From: Mucilaginibacter rubeus
GTDB lineage: Bacteria > Bacteroidota > Bacteroidia > Sphingobacteriales > Sphingobacteriaceae
Reading direction: 5' to 3'
DNA length: 64,000 nt
Assembly: GCF_003286415.2 (NCBI RefSeq)
Contig: NZ_CP043450.1
Location: forward strand, 7,564,001-7,628,000
Shown here: in pieces, positions 35,697 to 43,818 of the stretch
Position numbering within the stretch: position 1 is the stretch's first letter
How the letters are laid out: every line of letters starts with the position of its first letter
Program-made: the position numbers and the translations under genes
The notes under the pieces: model-generated
The model's input: only the letters and a program-made list of their open reading frames with translations
Told to the model about the DNA's origin: nothing
Databases searched by the model: none

Positions 35697-35744
35697 ATAT
35701 AAAACAAAAGAGGCACTCATTCGGGTGCCTCTTTTGTTTTATAT
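35697..35744. terminator. Strong bidirectional terminator between convergent genes
   Basis: A perfect 20-bp stem: 35697-35716 (ending AAAAGAGGCAC) pairs with 35725-35744 (starting GTGCCTCTTTT) around the loop TCATTCGG. T-rich arms face both ways. The last codons and stop of the minus-strand PAS gene (from 35739) lie inside the 3' arm. Confidence 0.9.
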
Positions 35745-36425
35745 GCCAAGTTCCTTGGCTTGCTGCTCCTCGCGCTGATTGCGCATTATTTTGGTAAAGC
35801 CCCTGTGATTGTGTTCTTCATCAAACAGCGGGAAAAACAAACCGCTGCCCCAAAAGCGTGATCCGTCCTTACGCACATGATAGCGTTCATCAATAGCCCT
35901 GCCCATGCTCAATGCTTTCTTTAATTCCATTTCGGGTTTGCCGGAAGCGATATCTTCAATAGTGAAAAATATGCGGGCATTAAGTCCTAAAGCTTCCTGT
36001 TCTGTATAGCCAAGTACTTTTTGGGCGCCGGTATTCCAACTGTTGATATTGCCGTTTTTATCAGTGGTGATAACGGCGTAGTCTTCAAGGCTATCCAACA
36101 CCTGCCTGAAAAACTCTTCGCTCATCCTGAAATAGGTATCGTCAAAAATATCTTTGTCGGTTATGGCATCATCAACCGTTTGATATTCAATAAAAATGCT
36201 GGTTTTGTCTACACCGCACACCAGCTGCATAGGCTCGCGGGTTATGCGGTAAAAGGTTTCAAAGCCTGCAGGCAGGTTATTCAGCTCCGGCTTTCCTTTA
36301 ACAGGTACAAGGGTAATGTCAACAACTTCCTCAGTTTGTTGATTTACAGTTACTTTAACTAATACATATTCGTAGCCTTTTTCAATAAGGTCGCCAAGTA
36401 GTTGTGAGGTTAACGGAGTACGCAT
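35739..36425 (-). CDS. Stand-alone PAS-domain protein
   Basis: 228 residues. The N-terminal ~100 residues are of unknown type (LTSQLLGDLIEKGYEYVLVKV, ending near DDTYFRMSEEFF). A PAS/PAC pair follows at ~107-220 (VLDSLEDYAVITTDKNGNINSWN, GAQKVLGYTEQEALG, RKDGSRFWGSGLFFPLFDE). No kinase, GGDEF or DNA-binding output domain is encoded, and the stop falls inside a strong terminator. It may act by protein contact, or be the remnant of a larger sensor. Confidence 0.8.
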   Translation of the reverse strand: MRTPLTSQLLGDLIEKGYEYVLVKVTVNQQTEEVVDITLVPVKGKPELNNLPAGFETFYRITREPMQLVCGVDKTSIFIEYQTVDDAITDKDIFDDTYFRMSEEFFRQVLDSLEDYAVITTDKNGNINSWNTGAQKVLGYTEQEALGLNARIFFTIEDIASGKPEMELKKALSMGRAIDERYHVRKDGSRFWGSGLFFPLFDEEHNHRGFTKIMRNQREEQQAKELGI

Positions 36426-36514
36426 TTTACGGTCAATTGCTTGTTCAAAAACTTTTTCAGTACAAAAATGACACCATTTATAGTGCCGGTGCTTTTAACT
36501 AAGCGTACTTACAG

Positions 36515-37804
36515 CTAAAACACTTCGTTAAGGCCTAAAAAGAAACCGCTTGAGCCATATGTTCCCCTGGCATAGTCAATACAGAGATTGGAGCGGGTGT
36601 ATTTATTAAACAACAGTCGCAGGCCTGCGCCGCCACCGGGCTCCCAATGTCTGAACAGCCTGATGCGTTGCTGGTTATTAGCGGTTTCTGCATTAATAAA
36701 CGTAACGCCACTCAGTAATTTGTTTGCTGTGAGCGGAAAGCGATATTCGGCCTCATTATATACGAAAGACATGCCTTTGAAGCGCCCTATAATAAAAGCC
36801 CTGCCTATGCGTCCGTAAGCATCGCTACCGGTGCCTGGCAACTCAAGATAGGGCAGGGCTCCGCTTAACAGATAGTTTGACCAGTGCCAGACTGCAAATA
36901 CATGTTCGGGATGGGTTGATGATAAGCTCCAGTATTTCCTGAATTCGAACTTTATCTGCATGGCGTCGCGGTTGCTGCCCAGCCAGGTTTGATTACTGCG
37001 CAAAACAATATCAGCGTAAATACCCCTGAACGGGCGGTTTGGCTGATCGCGGTTGTTGAACTGGAAATTGAAAAGCAAACCATTAGCTTGATACGAGTTA
37101 ATGGGAAAACCATTGCGGATGCTATACCGATAATTGTGAGTTTGGGTTATGGGGATGTCCTTGCGGTCATCATCAATATGGCTGTAATAATTAAAGCTTA
37201 AGCCAGCGCCTACATAGATATGGTTCGCCAGTTTGCGGTAGAGTCGCTCATTGGCTTTAATGTACAGGTAGCGGATAGGAAAAGCATCGGGATTGTTTTC
37301 AAAATGGGTATCATTCATGAAAAAGCTACCCTCACCATAGCTGCGCCGGCCTGTGCCAAGGCCGTTATCCATGGCCACGGTTTTTCCTATTTGTACGGTT
37401 CCCTGCAGGTTCCATTGGTTTTGTGCCGAAAATGCATTTTGCTTAAACTCAAAGGTAGAGAGCCCGCTGGTTGACAAGTAAAAACCCGCGTTAATTACCG
37501 AAAGCGTTGTAGTTGAAGGGTTGCCAAAATATTTCCCTCCCGATGAGATCACGCCTACAGCGAAGCCCACACTTGGATTATAAGCGGCCGATGGCAGCAC
37601 CGACCAATAAGTGCGATTTTGTGATTGCGTAGTTGTTGCCGAAGGTTTACTGCTTTTGCCGTTGAATATAGAAGCTAAAATACTGGTGGCATCCACCTGC
37701 GATTGTAGGGAATCAACCGGATCGGCCAGGGTTTGGGCAAATAGCTTGCCGGCACTTAAAAGTACAAGCAAGGTTAAGGTAAGCCGATAAACAGCGCGGG
37801 TCAA
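36515..37804 (-). CDS. Outer-membrane BamA/TamA-type surface antigen (barrel only)
   Basis: 429 residues. It has a signal peptide (RLTLTLLVLLSAGKLFAQ) and a long beta-barrel region of the bacterial surface antigen (D15) family: SVLPSAAYNPSVGFAVGV, the FNNRDQPNRPFRGIYADI block, and GGAGLRLLFNKYTRSNLCIDYARG near the end. POTRA domains are absent, so it is a barrel-only member unlike BamA. Only a TTG start (37804) gives the signal peptide in this frame. It is transcribed alone. Cargo or function unknown. Confidence 0.8.
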   Translation of the reverse strand: MTRAVYRLTLTLLVLLSAGKLFAQTLADPVDSLQSQVDATSILASIFNGKSSKPSATTTQSQNRTYWSVLPSAAYNPSVGFAVGVISSGGKYFGNPSTTTLSVINAGFYLSTSGLSTFEFKQNAFSAQNQWNLQGTVQIGKTVAMDNGLGTGRRSYGEGSFFMNDTHFENNPDAFPIRYLYIKANERLYRKLANHIYVGAGLSFNYYSHIDDDRKDIPITQTHNYRYSIRNGFPINSYQANGLLFNFQFNNRDQPNRPFRGIYADIVLRSNQTWLGSNRDAMQIKFEFRKYWSLSSTHPEHVFAVWHWSNYLLSGALPYLELPGTGSDAYGRIGRAFIIGRFKGMSFVYNEAEYRFPLTANKLLSGVTFINAETANNQQRIRLFRHWEPGGGAGLRLLFNKYTRSNLCIDYARGTYGSSGFFLGLNEVF

Positions 37805-37911
37805 TTATTTAGGGGTTAATAGTTGCTCCTGCTAATATATTTATATCACATGAATGTAAAAAACTTATTACAAAATAAAGGATGGCTTATTATAGCCTTA
37901 ACAATGTGTTA

Positions 37912-37986
37912 GGGATAGTAGCGGATACCGGCTAATGTGCGTAAGGCCTGCAGGCGTATGAGCGGATAGCCCGGGCCGCAGGCAAC
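37912..37986 (+). repeat. Dispersed GC-rich element with AGCGGATAGCCC core, copy 1
   Basis: Starts GGGATAGTAGCGGATACC and ends with a 25-nt block (37962-37986) containing GCGGATAGCCCGGG. The same 25 nt occur, reverse-complemented, at 52123-52147. The outer GGG can pair with CCC of the core, and the interior holds GCCTGCAGGC (37946-37955). From memory, similar GGGAT..AGCGG..AGCGGATAGCCC elements occur between genes across Bacteroidota. The rest of the 417-bp gap (37805-38136) shows nothing else. Confidence 0.7.
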
Positions 37987-38136
37987 ACTCAATGTCTGAA
38001 CTCGAATTAAACGAATTATCAAAATTTCCGGAATTCTGATAACAATGAAAATTTAACAAATTCAGGTTCAGACAAAATAAAATCATGCTTATCTGTAAAT
38101 CCTAAAAATCAGGGTTGAATTTTTCCTTAAAAACTA

Positions 38137-38167
38137 TTTGCTAATAAAGTAATTAACCCTATCTTTG
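38137..38167 (+). promoter_or_regulatory. Promoter of the rplM-rpsI-rpsB operon
   Basis: TTTG (-33) at 38137-38140 and TATCTTTG (-7) at 38160-38167 are separated by 19 bp, a textbook Bacteroidota housekeeping promoter. Transcription would start near 38174, about 48 nt before rplM. Confidence 0.85.
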
Positions 38168-38221
38168 CAGTCCCGAAAATACGGGGTATAATAAACGTTT
38201 AAACAATTTAATTTAAAGCAA

Positions 38222-38659
38222 GTGAATACGTTAAGTTACAAAACTGTCTCAGCCAACAAAAAAACCGTTAACAAACAATGGGTTGTTGTTGACGCCGAAG
38301 GCGAGATTTTGGGGCGCTTGTCTACGAAGATCGCAATGATCATTCGTGGTAAAACCAAGCCTGATTTCACCCCAAACGTAGACTGTGGTGATAATGTGAT
38401 CGTTATCAACGCAGACAAGGTAAAACTGACCGGCAACAAACTAAGCGACAAAGTTTATGTTCGTTACACTGGATATCCAGGTGGTCAGCGTTTTATTTCT
38501 CCTAAGGAGTTATTGGCGAAACATCCAACCCGCATCATCGAGAAAGCGGTACGTGGTATGTTACCTAAAAATCGTTTGGGTAAAGCATTATTCGGCAATT
38601 TGCATGTATATGCAGGTGCTGAGCATCCTCATGCAGCGCAAAACCCAAAAGCCATTTAA
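38222..38659 (+). CDS. rplM: 50S ribosomal protein L13
   Basis: 145 residues. The start is a GTG (38222) giving MNTLSYKTVSANKKTV, which matches the usual Bacteroidota N-terminus. Conserved L13 blocks are LGRLSTKIAMIIRGK, FTPNVDCGDNVIVINADKV and AVRGMLPKNRLGKALFGNLHVY. Length is normal. It binds 23S rRNA early in large-subunit assembly. It is first in an operon with rpsI (25 bp later) and rpsB, behind a strong promoter. Confidence 0.98.
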   Translation: MNTLSYKTVSANKKTVNKQWVVVDAEGEILGRLSTKIAMIIRGKTKPDFTPNVDCGDNVIVINADKVKLTGNKLSDKVYVRYTGYPGGQRFISPKELLAKHPTRIIEKAVRGMLPKNRLGKALFGNLHVYAGAEHPHAAQNPKAI

Positions 38660-38684
38660 TTTTTAATTTTTAAGGAGAAAAAAA

Positions 38685-39071
38685 ATGCCAACAACTAACA
38701 CTTCAGGCAGAAGAAAAACAGCCGTTGCCCGCATCTACCTTACAGAAGGAAATGGCGCGATCATCGTTAACGGTAAAGATTACAAAGAGTATTTCCCTAC
38801 TTTGCCATTGCAATATATCGTAACTCAGAGCACTGAGGTTTCTGGTAGCACCGGAAAATACGATGTTAAAGCAAACGTTGCAGGTGGTGGTGTAAAAGGA
38901 CAGGCAGAAGCCGTTCGTTTAGCTATCGCTAAAGCTATTGTTGAACTTGATGCTGAAAAGAAACCGGCATTACGTGCTAAAGGCTTAATGACCCGCGATG
39001 ACCGTATGGTTGAGCGTAAAAAACCAGGTCGCAGGAAAGCACGTAAGAGATTCCAATTCAGTAAACGTTAA
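38685..39071 (+). CDS. rpsI: 30S ribosomal protein S9
   Basis: 128 residues. S9 hallmarks are GRRKTAVARIYLTEGNG, VAGGGVKGQAEAVRLAIAKAI and the basic C-terminal tail KKPGRRKARKRFQFSKR, whose terminal Arg reaches the P-site tRNA. An AGGAG-like Shine-Dalgarno (TAAGGAGAA) precedes the ATG, which is uncommon elsewhere in this window. Confidence 0.98.
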   Translation: MPTTNTSGRRKTAVARIYLTEGNGAIIVNGKDYKEYFPTLPLQYIVTQSTEVSGSTGKYDVKANVAGGGVKGQAEAVRLAIAKAIVELDAEKKPALRAKGLMTRDDRMVERKKPGRRKARKRFQFSKR

Positions 39072-39089
39072 TCACAGGAGGACAACAAA

Positions 39090-39932
39090 ATGGCAAGAAC
39101 AACTTATCAGGATTTACTGGACGCTGGTGTACACTTTGGTCACCTTACCCGCAAATGGGATCCGAAAATGTCACAGTACATTTTCATGGAGCGTAACGGT
39201 ATCCACATTATCGATTTAAATAAAACCTTAACTAAGGTTGAAGAAGCTGCTGCAGCTATAAAACAAATTGTAAAATCAGGCCGTAAGGTATTATTCGTAG
39301 CTACAAAGAAACAAGCGAAAGATATCGTTGCTGATTACGCAAAAAGCGTAAACATGCCATACATCACCGAGCGTTGGTTAGGTGGTATGTTAACCAACTT
39401 TGCTACTGTACGTAAGTCAATCAAAAAGATGTCAAACATCGATAAATTGACTAAAGACGGTACTTACAGCAACCTTTCTAAAAAAGAGCGTCTGATGATT
39501 CAGCGTGAGCGTATCAAATTAGAAACCCTTTTAGGTGGTATCTCTGATCTGAACCGTTTACCAGCTGCTTTATTCCTGATCGACGTTAAGAAAGAGCACA
39601 TCGCGGTTTCAGAAGCATTGAAGTTGAACATCCCTACATTTGCTATGGTTGATACCAACTCTGATCCTTCAAACATCGACTTCCCGATCCCTGCGAATGA
39701 CGACGCTACTAAATCAATTTCATTGATCACCAGCATCATCATCAAAGCTATCGAAGAAGGTTTAGATGAGCGCAAACGCGAGAAAGAAGACGAAGCTGAA
39801 AAAGAAGCAGTAGCTGCAAAAGCTAAAGCTGATGCTCCTGAAGCTAACGAAGGCGGCAAAAGAACCCGCAAAGTTGCTGAAGTAGCTGCTGAAGGTGAAA
39901 CTGAAGCTCCAGCTGCTGAAACAGAAGAATAA
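39090..39932 (+). CDS. rpsB: 30S ribosomal protein S2
   Basis: 280 residues. Conserved blocks are LLDAGVHFGHLTRKWDPKM, IIDLNKTLTKVEEA, RKVLFVATKKQAKDIV, YITERWLGGMLTNF and PTFAMVDTNSDPSNIDFPIPANDD. The C-terminal ~50 residues are a low-complexity Ala/Glu/Lys extension typical of the phylum. AGGAGG at 39076-39081 is an ideal ribosome binding site. It is followed by a possible attenuator before tsf. Confidence 0.98.
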   Translation: MARTTYQDLLDAGVHFGHLTRKWDPKMSQYIFMERNGIHIIDLNKTLTKVEEAAAAIKQIVKSGRKVLFVATKKQAKDIVADYAKSVNMPYITERWLGGMLTNFATVRKSIKKMSNIDKLTKDGTYSNLSKKERLMIQRERIKLETLLGGISDLNRLPAALFLIDVKKEHIAVSEALKLNIPTFAMVDTNSDPSNIDFPIPANDDATKSISLITSIIIKAIEEGLDERKREKEDEAEKEAVAAKAKADAPEANEGGKRTRKVAEVAAEGETEAPAAETEE

Positions 39933-39977
39933 TCTTCCTTGTTAACCCTTAGGGTACAACAAAAAATTATATTAATT

Positions 39978-40066
39978 CTCTCACCTCAGCAAGGGGTGGG
40001 AGATTTTTAATATTAAAAATAGTTGCAGGTTACAGTAGCATAACACCATAGCGGTAACTTGTAACC
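39978..40066 (+). terminator. Attenuator-like hairpins between rpsB and tsf
   Basis: The 165-bp gap holds CTCTCACC (39978-39985) / GGTGGGAG (39995-40002), 8 bp with one T-G pair, followed by ATTTTTAATATT. This looks like a leaky intrinsic terminator. A second stem, GGTTACA (40028-40034) / TGTAACC (40060-40066), lies before the tsf start. Together they could lower or regulate read-through into tsf. Confidence 0.6.
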
Positions 40067-40097
40067 CGATATAAAAAATCTTAAAACTCAAAAAAAC

Positions 40098-40949
40098 ATG
40101 TCTACAGTACAAATTTCTGCAGCCGACGTAAACAAACTGCGCCAGCAAACCGGTGCCGGTATGATGGATTGCAAAAAAGCATTAACCGAAACTAACGGTG
40201 ATTTTGAAGCAGCTATCGATTTTTTAAGGAAAAAAGGTGCTAAAGTTGCAGCAAGCCGTCAGGACAGGGAATCAAACGAAGGTGTTGTTATTGCACGTAC
40301 TTCGGCTGATTTTAAAACCGGTGTTATCATCGAACTTAACTGCGAAACCGACTTCGTAGCTAAAAATGCTGAGTTCGTTGCTTTCGCTAACCAAATTGCT
40401 AACACTGCTGTTGAAGCTAAACCAGCTTCAATTGATGAGCTTTTAGCGTTGGAGATCGACGTTGAAACTGGTCGTCAGAAAATTTCTGAAGCTATCATCG
40501 AAAAAACCGGTAAAATCGGCGAAAAAATCGGTGTTTCTAAATATGAAGTAGTTAGCGGCGAAAAAGTTGTTGCTTACATTCACGGTAACTTCCGTTTAGG
40601 TGTATTGGTAGCACTTACTGCTGGTGGCGAAGCTGCTGAAGAAGCCGGTAAAGACGTAGCAATGCAAATTGCTGCTATGAACCCTATCGCACTTGATAAA
40701 GATGGTGTTGATGCTTCGGTAATTGAGCGTGAGCTTGAAATTGCTAAAGATCAGATCCGTGCAGAAGGTAAACCAGAAGCAATGGTTGAAAAAATTGCTG
40801 CCGGTAAACTGAATAAATTCTACAAAGACTCAACCTTGTTAAACCAGGAGTTTGTGAAAGATTCGTCTAAGAGCGTTTCACAATTCCTTGACGCGGTTGA
40901 AAAAGGCCTTACAGTAACCGCCTTTAAGCGAGTAGCTTTAGGAGCTTAA
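40098..40949 (+). CDS. tsf: Elongation factor Ts
   Basis: 283 residues. The N-terminal UBA-like domain shows VNKLRQQTGAGMMDCKKALTETNGDFEAAIDFLRKKG, and the EF-Tu-contacting motif TDFVAKN is present in CETDFVAKNAEFV. The two core subdomains (YIHGNFRLGVLVAL; VAMQIAAMNP) and the C-terminal module (LNQEFVKDSSKSVSQFL) are complete. It exchanges GDP for GTP on EF-Tu. It lies downstream of rpsB behind attenuator-like hairpins, and ends at a strong terminator. Confidence 0.98.
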   Translation: MSTVQISAADVNKLRQQTGAGMMDCKKALTETNGDFEAAIDFLRKKGAKVAASRQDRESNEGVVIARTSADFKTGVIIELNCETDFVAKNAEFVAFANQIANTAVEAKPASIDELLALEIDVETGRQKISEAIIEKTGKIGEKIGVSKYEVVSGEKVVAYIHGNFRLGVLVALTAGGEAAEEAGKDVAMQIAAMNPIALDKDGVDASVIERELEIAKDQIRAEGKPEAMVEKIAAGKLNKFYKDSTLLNQEFVKDSSKSVSQFLDAVEKGLTVTAFKRVALGA

Positions 40950-40956
40950 TTATATT

Positions 40957-40987
40957 ATCCCCCGATGAAAATCGGGGGATTTTTTTT
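40957..40987 (+). terminator. Rho-independent terminator of tsf
   Basis: ATCCCCCGAT (40957-40966), loop GAAA, ATCGGGGGAT (40971-40980), followed by seven T. A classic intrinsic terminator with a GNRA loop, 8 bp after the stop. Confidence 0.95.
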
Positions 40988-41015
40988 GCCCTGTTGGTTT
41001 GCCCTCAAAGTTATG

Positions 41016-41103
41016 TTATTGCGACGAGGGACGACGAAGCAATCGCATGCTATACAGAGCGGGCCGCGCTTCTGTGCGATTGCCGCGCTACGCTCGCAAT
41101 GAC
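41016..41103. repeat. Dispersed palindromic repeat (TTGCGA...GAAGCAATC family), copy 1
   Basis: The left arm TTATTGCGACGAGGGACGAC plus GAAGCAATCGCA is mirrored by the right arm ending GCGATTGCCGCGCTACGCTCGCAATGAC-like sequence at 41076-41103. A smaller hairpin with ACAGA/TCTGT lies in the centre. Diverged copies are at 43111-43202 and 51867-51920. It looks like a non-autonomous MITE/REP-type element. Confidence 0.7.
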
Positions 41104-41132
41104 ACAATGGTTGAATACGTAAATATTAAATC

Positions 41133-42257
41133 ATGCCTATCCTCGCCCTCCACAACCTTAAACTCATTTCAACCGGCACCATCGCCGAAGGTAAAGCCGT
41201 TTTAATCTCAAACGGTACCATCACCGATATTATTGACGAAAGCGCTATCCCGGCAGAAGCGGTAAAGAAAGATCTTAACGGCGCATACCTTGCCCCCGGA
41301 TTTATCGATTTGCAGATCTATGGTAGCGGAGGTAAACTTTTTGCGGGTACACCAACCGTTGAGGCGTTGGAGCAATTAGAAAATGATCTGCTGAACCAGG
41401 GAACCATTGGGGTATTTGCTACCATAGGTACTAATACCAATGATATTGTGGAGACCGGTATTGAAGCAGCCAAGGCTTATCGTGAAAAAAGTAAAGGTGC
41501 TTTCTGGGGATTGCATTTGGAAGGGCCGTATTTAAATCCTGCAAAAAAAGGTGCCCACCCCGAGAAATTCATTAAAAAAGCTACGCTTGCCGAAGTTAAG
41601 GGATGGGTTGAAAAGGCAGATGGTGTTATTAAAATGATTACTATAGCTCCCGAGCTGCAGGATCAGGAAGTAATTGACTATTTGTATGAGCAGGGGATCA
41701 TCATATCATCAGGCCATAGCAATGCCACTTATGCCGAAGGCAAATCATTTTTAAAGAAACCGGTGCAAGCCGTTACACATTTGTTTAATGCTATGCCATC
41801 TATGCACCACCGCGAGCCTGGCTATATCCCTGCTATTTTTGAGGAGCGGCCGTATACCAGTATTGTAGCTGATGGTATTCACGTTGATTTTGCAATGGTG
41901 CGTTTAGCTAAACGCGAGCTTGGTGATAAACTTTTCCTGATCACCGACGCCGTTACCTCAACTAAAGAAGGCGCTTACCAGCACGAATTACGGGGAGACA
42001 GGTATACCATGCCCGATGGTACCTTATCAGGATCATGCCTTACCATGCTTGAAGCAGTTGAAAACTGCGTTAAAAAAGTAGGAATAGACCTGGCTGAGGC
42101 TGTAAACATGGCATCATTATATCCTGCTGAGCTGGCTTCACAAACAAAGAAGGGTAAAATTGAGCAAGGCTTTGATGCCGACCTTGTTGTTTTTAACGCT
42201 GATTTTGAAGTGCTTGAAACAATATTGAAGGGTGATTTTTTAACAAAGACAACATAA
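41133..42257 (+). CDS. nagA: N-acetylglucosamine-6-phosphate deacetylase
   Basis: 374 residues. Amidohydrolase signatures of NagA: APGFIDLQIYGSGG, WGLHLEGPYLNP (metal Glu), SSGHSNATYAEG (metal His), THLFNAMPSMHHREPG, VADGIHVDF and LITDAV (catalytic Asp). The position of the first HxH is replaced by LQIY, like the E. coli enzyme which binds one metal. It removes the acetyl group from GlcNAc-6-P in amino-sugar catabolism or cell-wall recycling. No other nag gene is adjacent. Confidence 0.95.
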   Translation: MPILALHNLKLISTGTIAEGKAVLISNGTITDIIDESAIPAEAVKKDLNGAYLAPGFIDLQIYGSGGKLFAGTPTVEALEQLENDLLNQGTIGVFATIGTNTNDIVETGIEAAKAYREKSKGAFWGLHLEGPYLNPAKKGAHPEKFIKKATLAEVKGWVEKADGVIKMITIAPELQDQEVIDYLYEQGIIISSGHSNATYAEGKSFLKKPVQAVTHLFNAMPSMHHREPGYIPAIFEERPYTSIVADGIHVDFAMVRLAKRELGDKLFLITDAVTSTKEGAYQHELRGDRYTMPDGTLSGSCLTMLEAVENCVKKVGIDLAEAVNMASLYPAELASQTKKGKIEQGFDADLVVFNADFEVLETILKGDFLTKTT

Positions 42258-42283
42258 AATTTTAACACTGTAAATTTATTCGC

Positions 42284-42291
42284 TATTTTTG
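42284..42291 (+). promoter_or_regulatory. Putative -7 element TATTTTTG for pyrH
   Basis: TATTTTTG fits TAnnTTTG. Transcription would start near 42298, roughly 9 nt before a short ORF (42307) and about 86 nt before the pyrH ATG. Confidence 0.55.
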
Positions 42292-42306
42292 GCGAACTAC
42301 TCCCGT

Positions 42307-42387
42307 ATGAACAGAGCTTTATCAATTCTTGATATAAACAAAAGCAGGTTTCATCTATTTCTATTATTAGCAAATCACACCAAATGA
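42307..42387 (+). CDS. Possible 26-codon leader ORF overlapping pyrH
   Basis: ATG at 42307 opens 26 codons beginning MNRALSILDINKSRF and ending LLLANHTK. Its TGA overlaps the pyrH start codon as ATGA (42384-42387), the usual arrangement for translational coupling. The ATG lies just after the predicted transcription start. The peptide has no known family and the overlap could be chance. Confidence 0.3.
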   Translation: MNRALSILDINKSRFHLFLLLANHTK

Positions 42388-43088
42388 AATACAAAAGAAT
42401 ATTACTGAAACTTTCGGGCGAATCGCTGATGGGCACAAGGCAATATGGTATTGATAATAACCAGGTTTTGCAGTATGCTCATGACATTAAAAACGTTTAT
42501 GATGCCGGTATTGAGATTGCGGTAGTTGTTGGAGGCGGTAATATTTTCAGGGGATTAAGTGCCGAAAAATCGGGCATGGAACGCGCTCAGGCTGATTATA
42601 TGGGTATGCTTGCAACCGTTATTAACTGTATGGCGCTGCAAAATGCTTTGGAAAGCATTGGTGTGGAAACGCGTCTGCAATCGGCCATTAAAATGGAGCA
42701 GATCTGCGAGCCTTATATCCGTCGTCGTGCTATGCACCATCTGGAAATGGGCAAGATCGTGATCTTCGGTGCAGGTACCGGTAACCCTTATTTTACTACT
42801 GATACTGCCGCTTCATTACGCGCTATCGAAATTAAAGCTGACGTGGTATTGAAAGGTACCCGCGTTGATGGTATCTATACTGCCGATCCGGAGAAAGATC
42901 CGACAGCAACCCGTTATGACGAGATCTCCTTCCAGGAAGTATATGACAAAGGCCTGAATGTAATGGACATGACCGCTATTACCCTTTGCCAGGAAAACAA
43001 GCTGCCTATCATTGTATTTGACATGAACAAAGAAGGCAACTTTATGAAAATTGCCAAAGGCGAGGATATCGGTACTTTAGTGAAATAA
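42384..43088 (+). CDS. pyrH: Uridylate (UMP) kinase
   Basis: 234 residues of the amino-acid kinase fold: YKRILLKLSGESLMG (phosphate loop Lys), VVVGGGNIFRG, ERAQADYMGMLATVINCMALQ, GAGTGNPYFTTDTAA and LKGTRVDGIYTADPEKDP. It phosphorylates UMP to UDP as a hexamer. The frr gene often found next to pyrH does not follow here; a repeat element and a lipocalin gene do. A short ORF overlaps its start. Confidence 0.97.
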   Translation: MKYKRILLKLSGESLMGTRQYGIDNNQVLQYAHDIKNVYDAGIEIAVVVGGGNIFRGLSAEKSGMERAQADYMGMLATVINCMALQNALESIGVETRLQSAIKMEQICEPYIRRRAMHHLEMGKIVIFGAGTGNPYFTTDTAASLRAIEIKADVVLKGTRVDGIYTADPEKDPTATRYDEISFQEVYDKGLNVMDMTAITLCQENKLPIIVFDMNKEGNFMKIAKGEDIGTLVK

Positions 43089-43110
43089 GATCCCGCAAAC
43101 TAATATACAA

Positions 43111-43202
43111 GCGTCCTTGCAAGGTGCGAAGCAATCTCCGATTAGCCGAGAAACACGCAAATCCGTTTTGTATAGTTGGGGATTCCTTCGAACCTAATGA
43201 CG
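43111..43202. repeat. Dispersed palindromic repeat (GAAGCAATC family), copy 2, degraded
   Basis: The left arm CTTGCAAGGTGCGAAGCAATC (near 43115-43135) resembles the ATTGCGAGGCACGAAGCAATC arm at 51871-51891. The right arm GGGGATTCCTTCGAACC (43179-43195) followed by TAATGACG mirrors it. Both arms carry changes relative to the other copies. Confidence 0.6.
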
Positions 43203-43305
43203 TTGGAGTATGAGCTTGAGTTTTTTACAACCTCCGTCTATAAGCTTTATAAAAACTTTAAACCCATGTAATTCCGTAATTGGTATTATATGGGTTTTTA
43301 ATTTT

Positions 43306-43818
43306 ATGGCTATGAAGTTTGTATTGGGGATATTGCTGATGTTTTTTACAACAGCATACAGCGGACCGGTTAACAGGCCGGTATCCAGGGTTGACCTGGA
43401 TAAGTTTTCGGGCAAATGGTATTCTCTATATTCCATCCCAACTATGTTTGACAGGGGCACCCGCGAAACCACCACTACTTATACATTAAACAATGACGGC
43501 TACTACAACGTAGTAACCTGTGCCAAAAAAGGAGACAACGAGGAGGTGCATACCTATAAGTCAAAGCTATTTCCCGAAAAAGAGAAGGACGGTGAGATGA
43601 AGGCCCAATTTATCTGGCCAATTAAGGTCGACTATTGGGTTATCGACCTTGCGCCCGACTACTCGTATGTGGTTGTTGGACACCCGGATCATAAATTTTT
43701 ATTTATCATGAGCCGTAAACCATCAATACCCAAAGCGGAATATGAAGGGATAGTAGAACATTGTAAAGAAATGGGCTATGCGGTTGAAAAGCTGGTATCG
43801 CAACAACATAAAGGGTAA
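43306..43818 (+). CDS. Bacterial lipocalin (Blc-like), exported
   Basis: 170 residues from ATG 43306, which opens a signal segment (MKFVLGILLMFFTTAYS); the frame is open upstream to 43210 but a terminator-like stem (AAACCCAT 43260-43267 / ATGGGTTT 43290-43297) lies there. Lipocalin signatures are LDKFSGKWYSLYSIP (GxW motif), TTTTYTLNNDGYYNVV, VDYWVIDLAPDYSYVVVGHPDHKFLFIMSRKP. Blc proteins carry lipids or lysophospholipids at the envelope. It has no lipobox Cys, so it is probably soluble in the periplasm. Confidence 0.85.
   Translation: MAMKFVLGILLMFFTTAYSGPVNRPVSRVDLDKFSGKWYSLYSIPTMFDRGTRETTTTYTLNNDGYYNVVTCAKKGDNEEVHTYKSKLFPEKEKDGEMKAQFIWPIKVDYWVIDLAPDYSYVVVGHPDHKFLFIMSRKPSIPKAEYEGIVEHCKEMGYAVEKLVSQQHKG

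Noticed and set aside
37898..38086. 62-residue ORF on the minus strand
   Set aside because: It runs through the GC-rich repeat element at 37912-37986, and its translation is low-quality Asn/Ser/Arg sequence.
40999..41205. 68-residue ORF before nagA
   Set aside because: It lies across the palindromic repeat at 41016-41103 and overlaps the nagA start in another frame.
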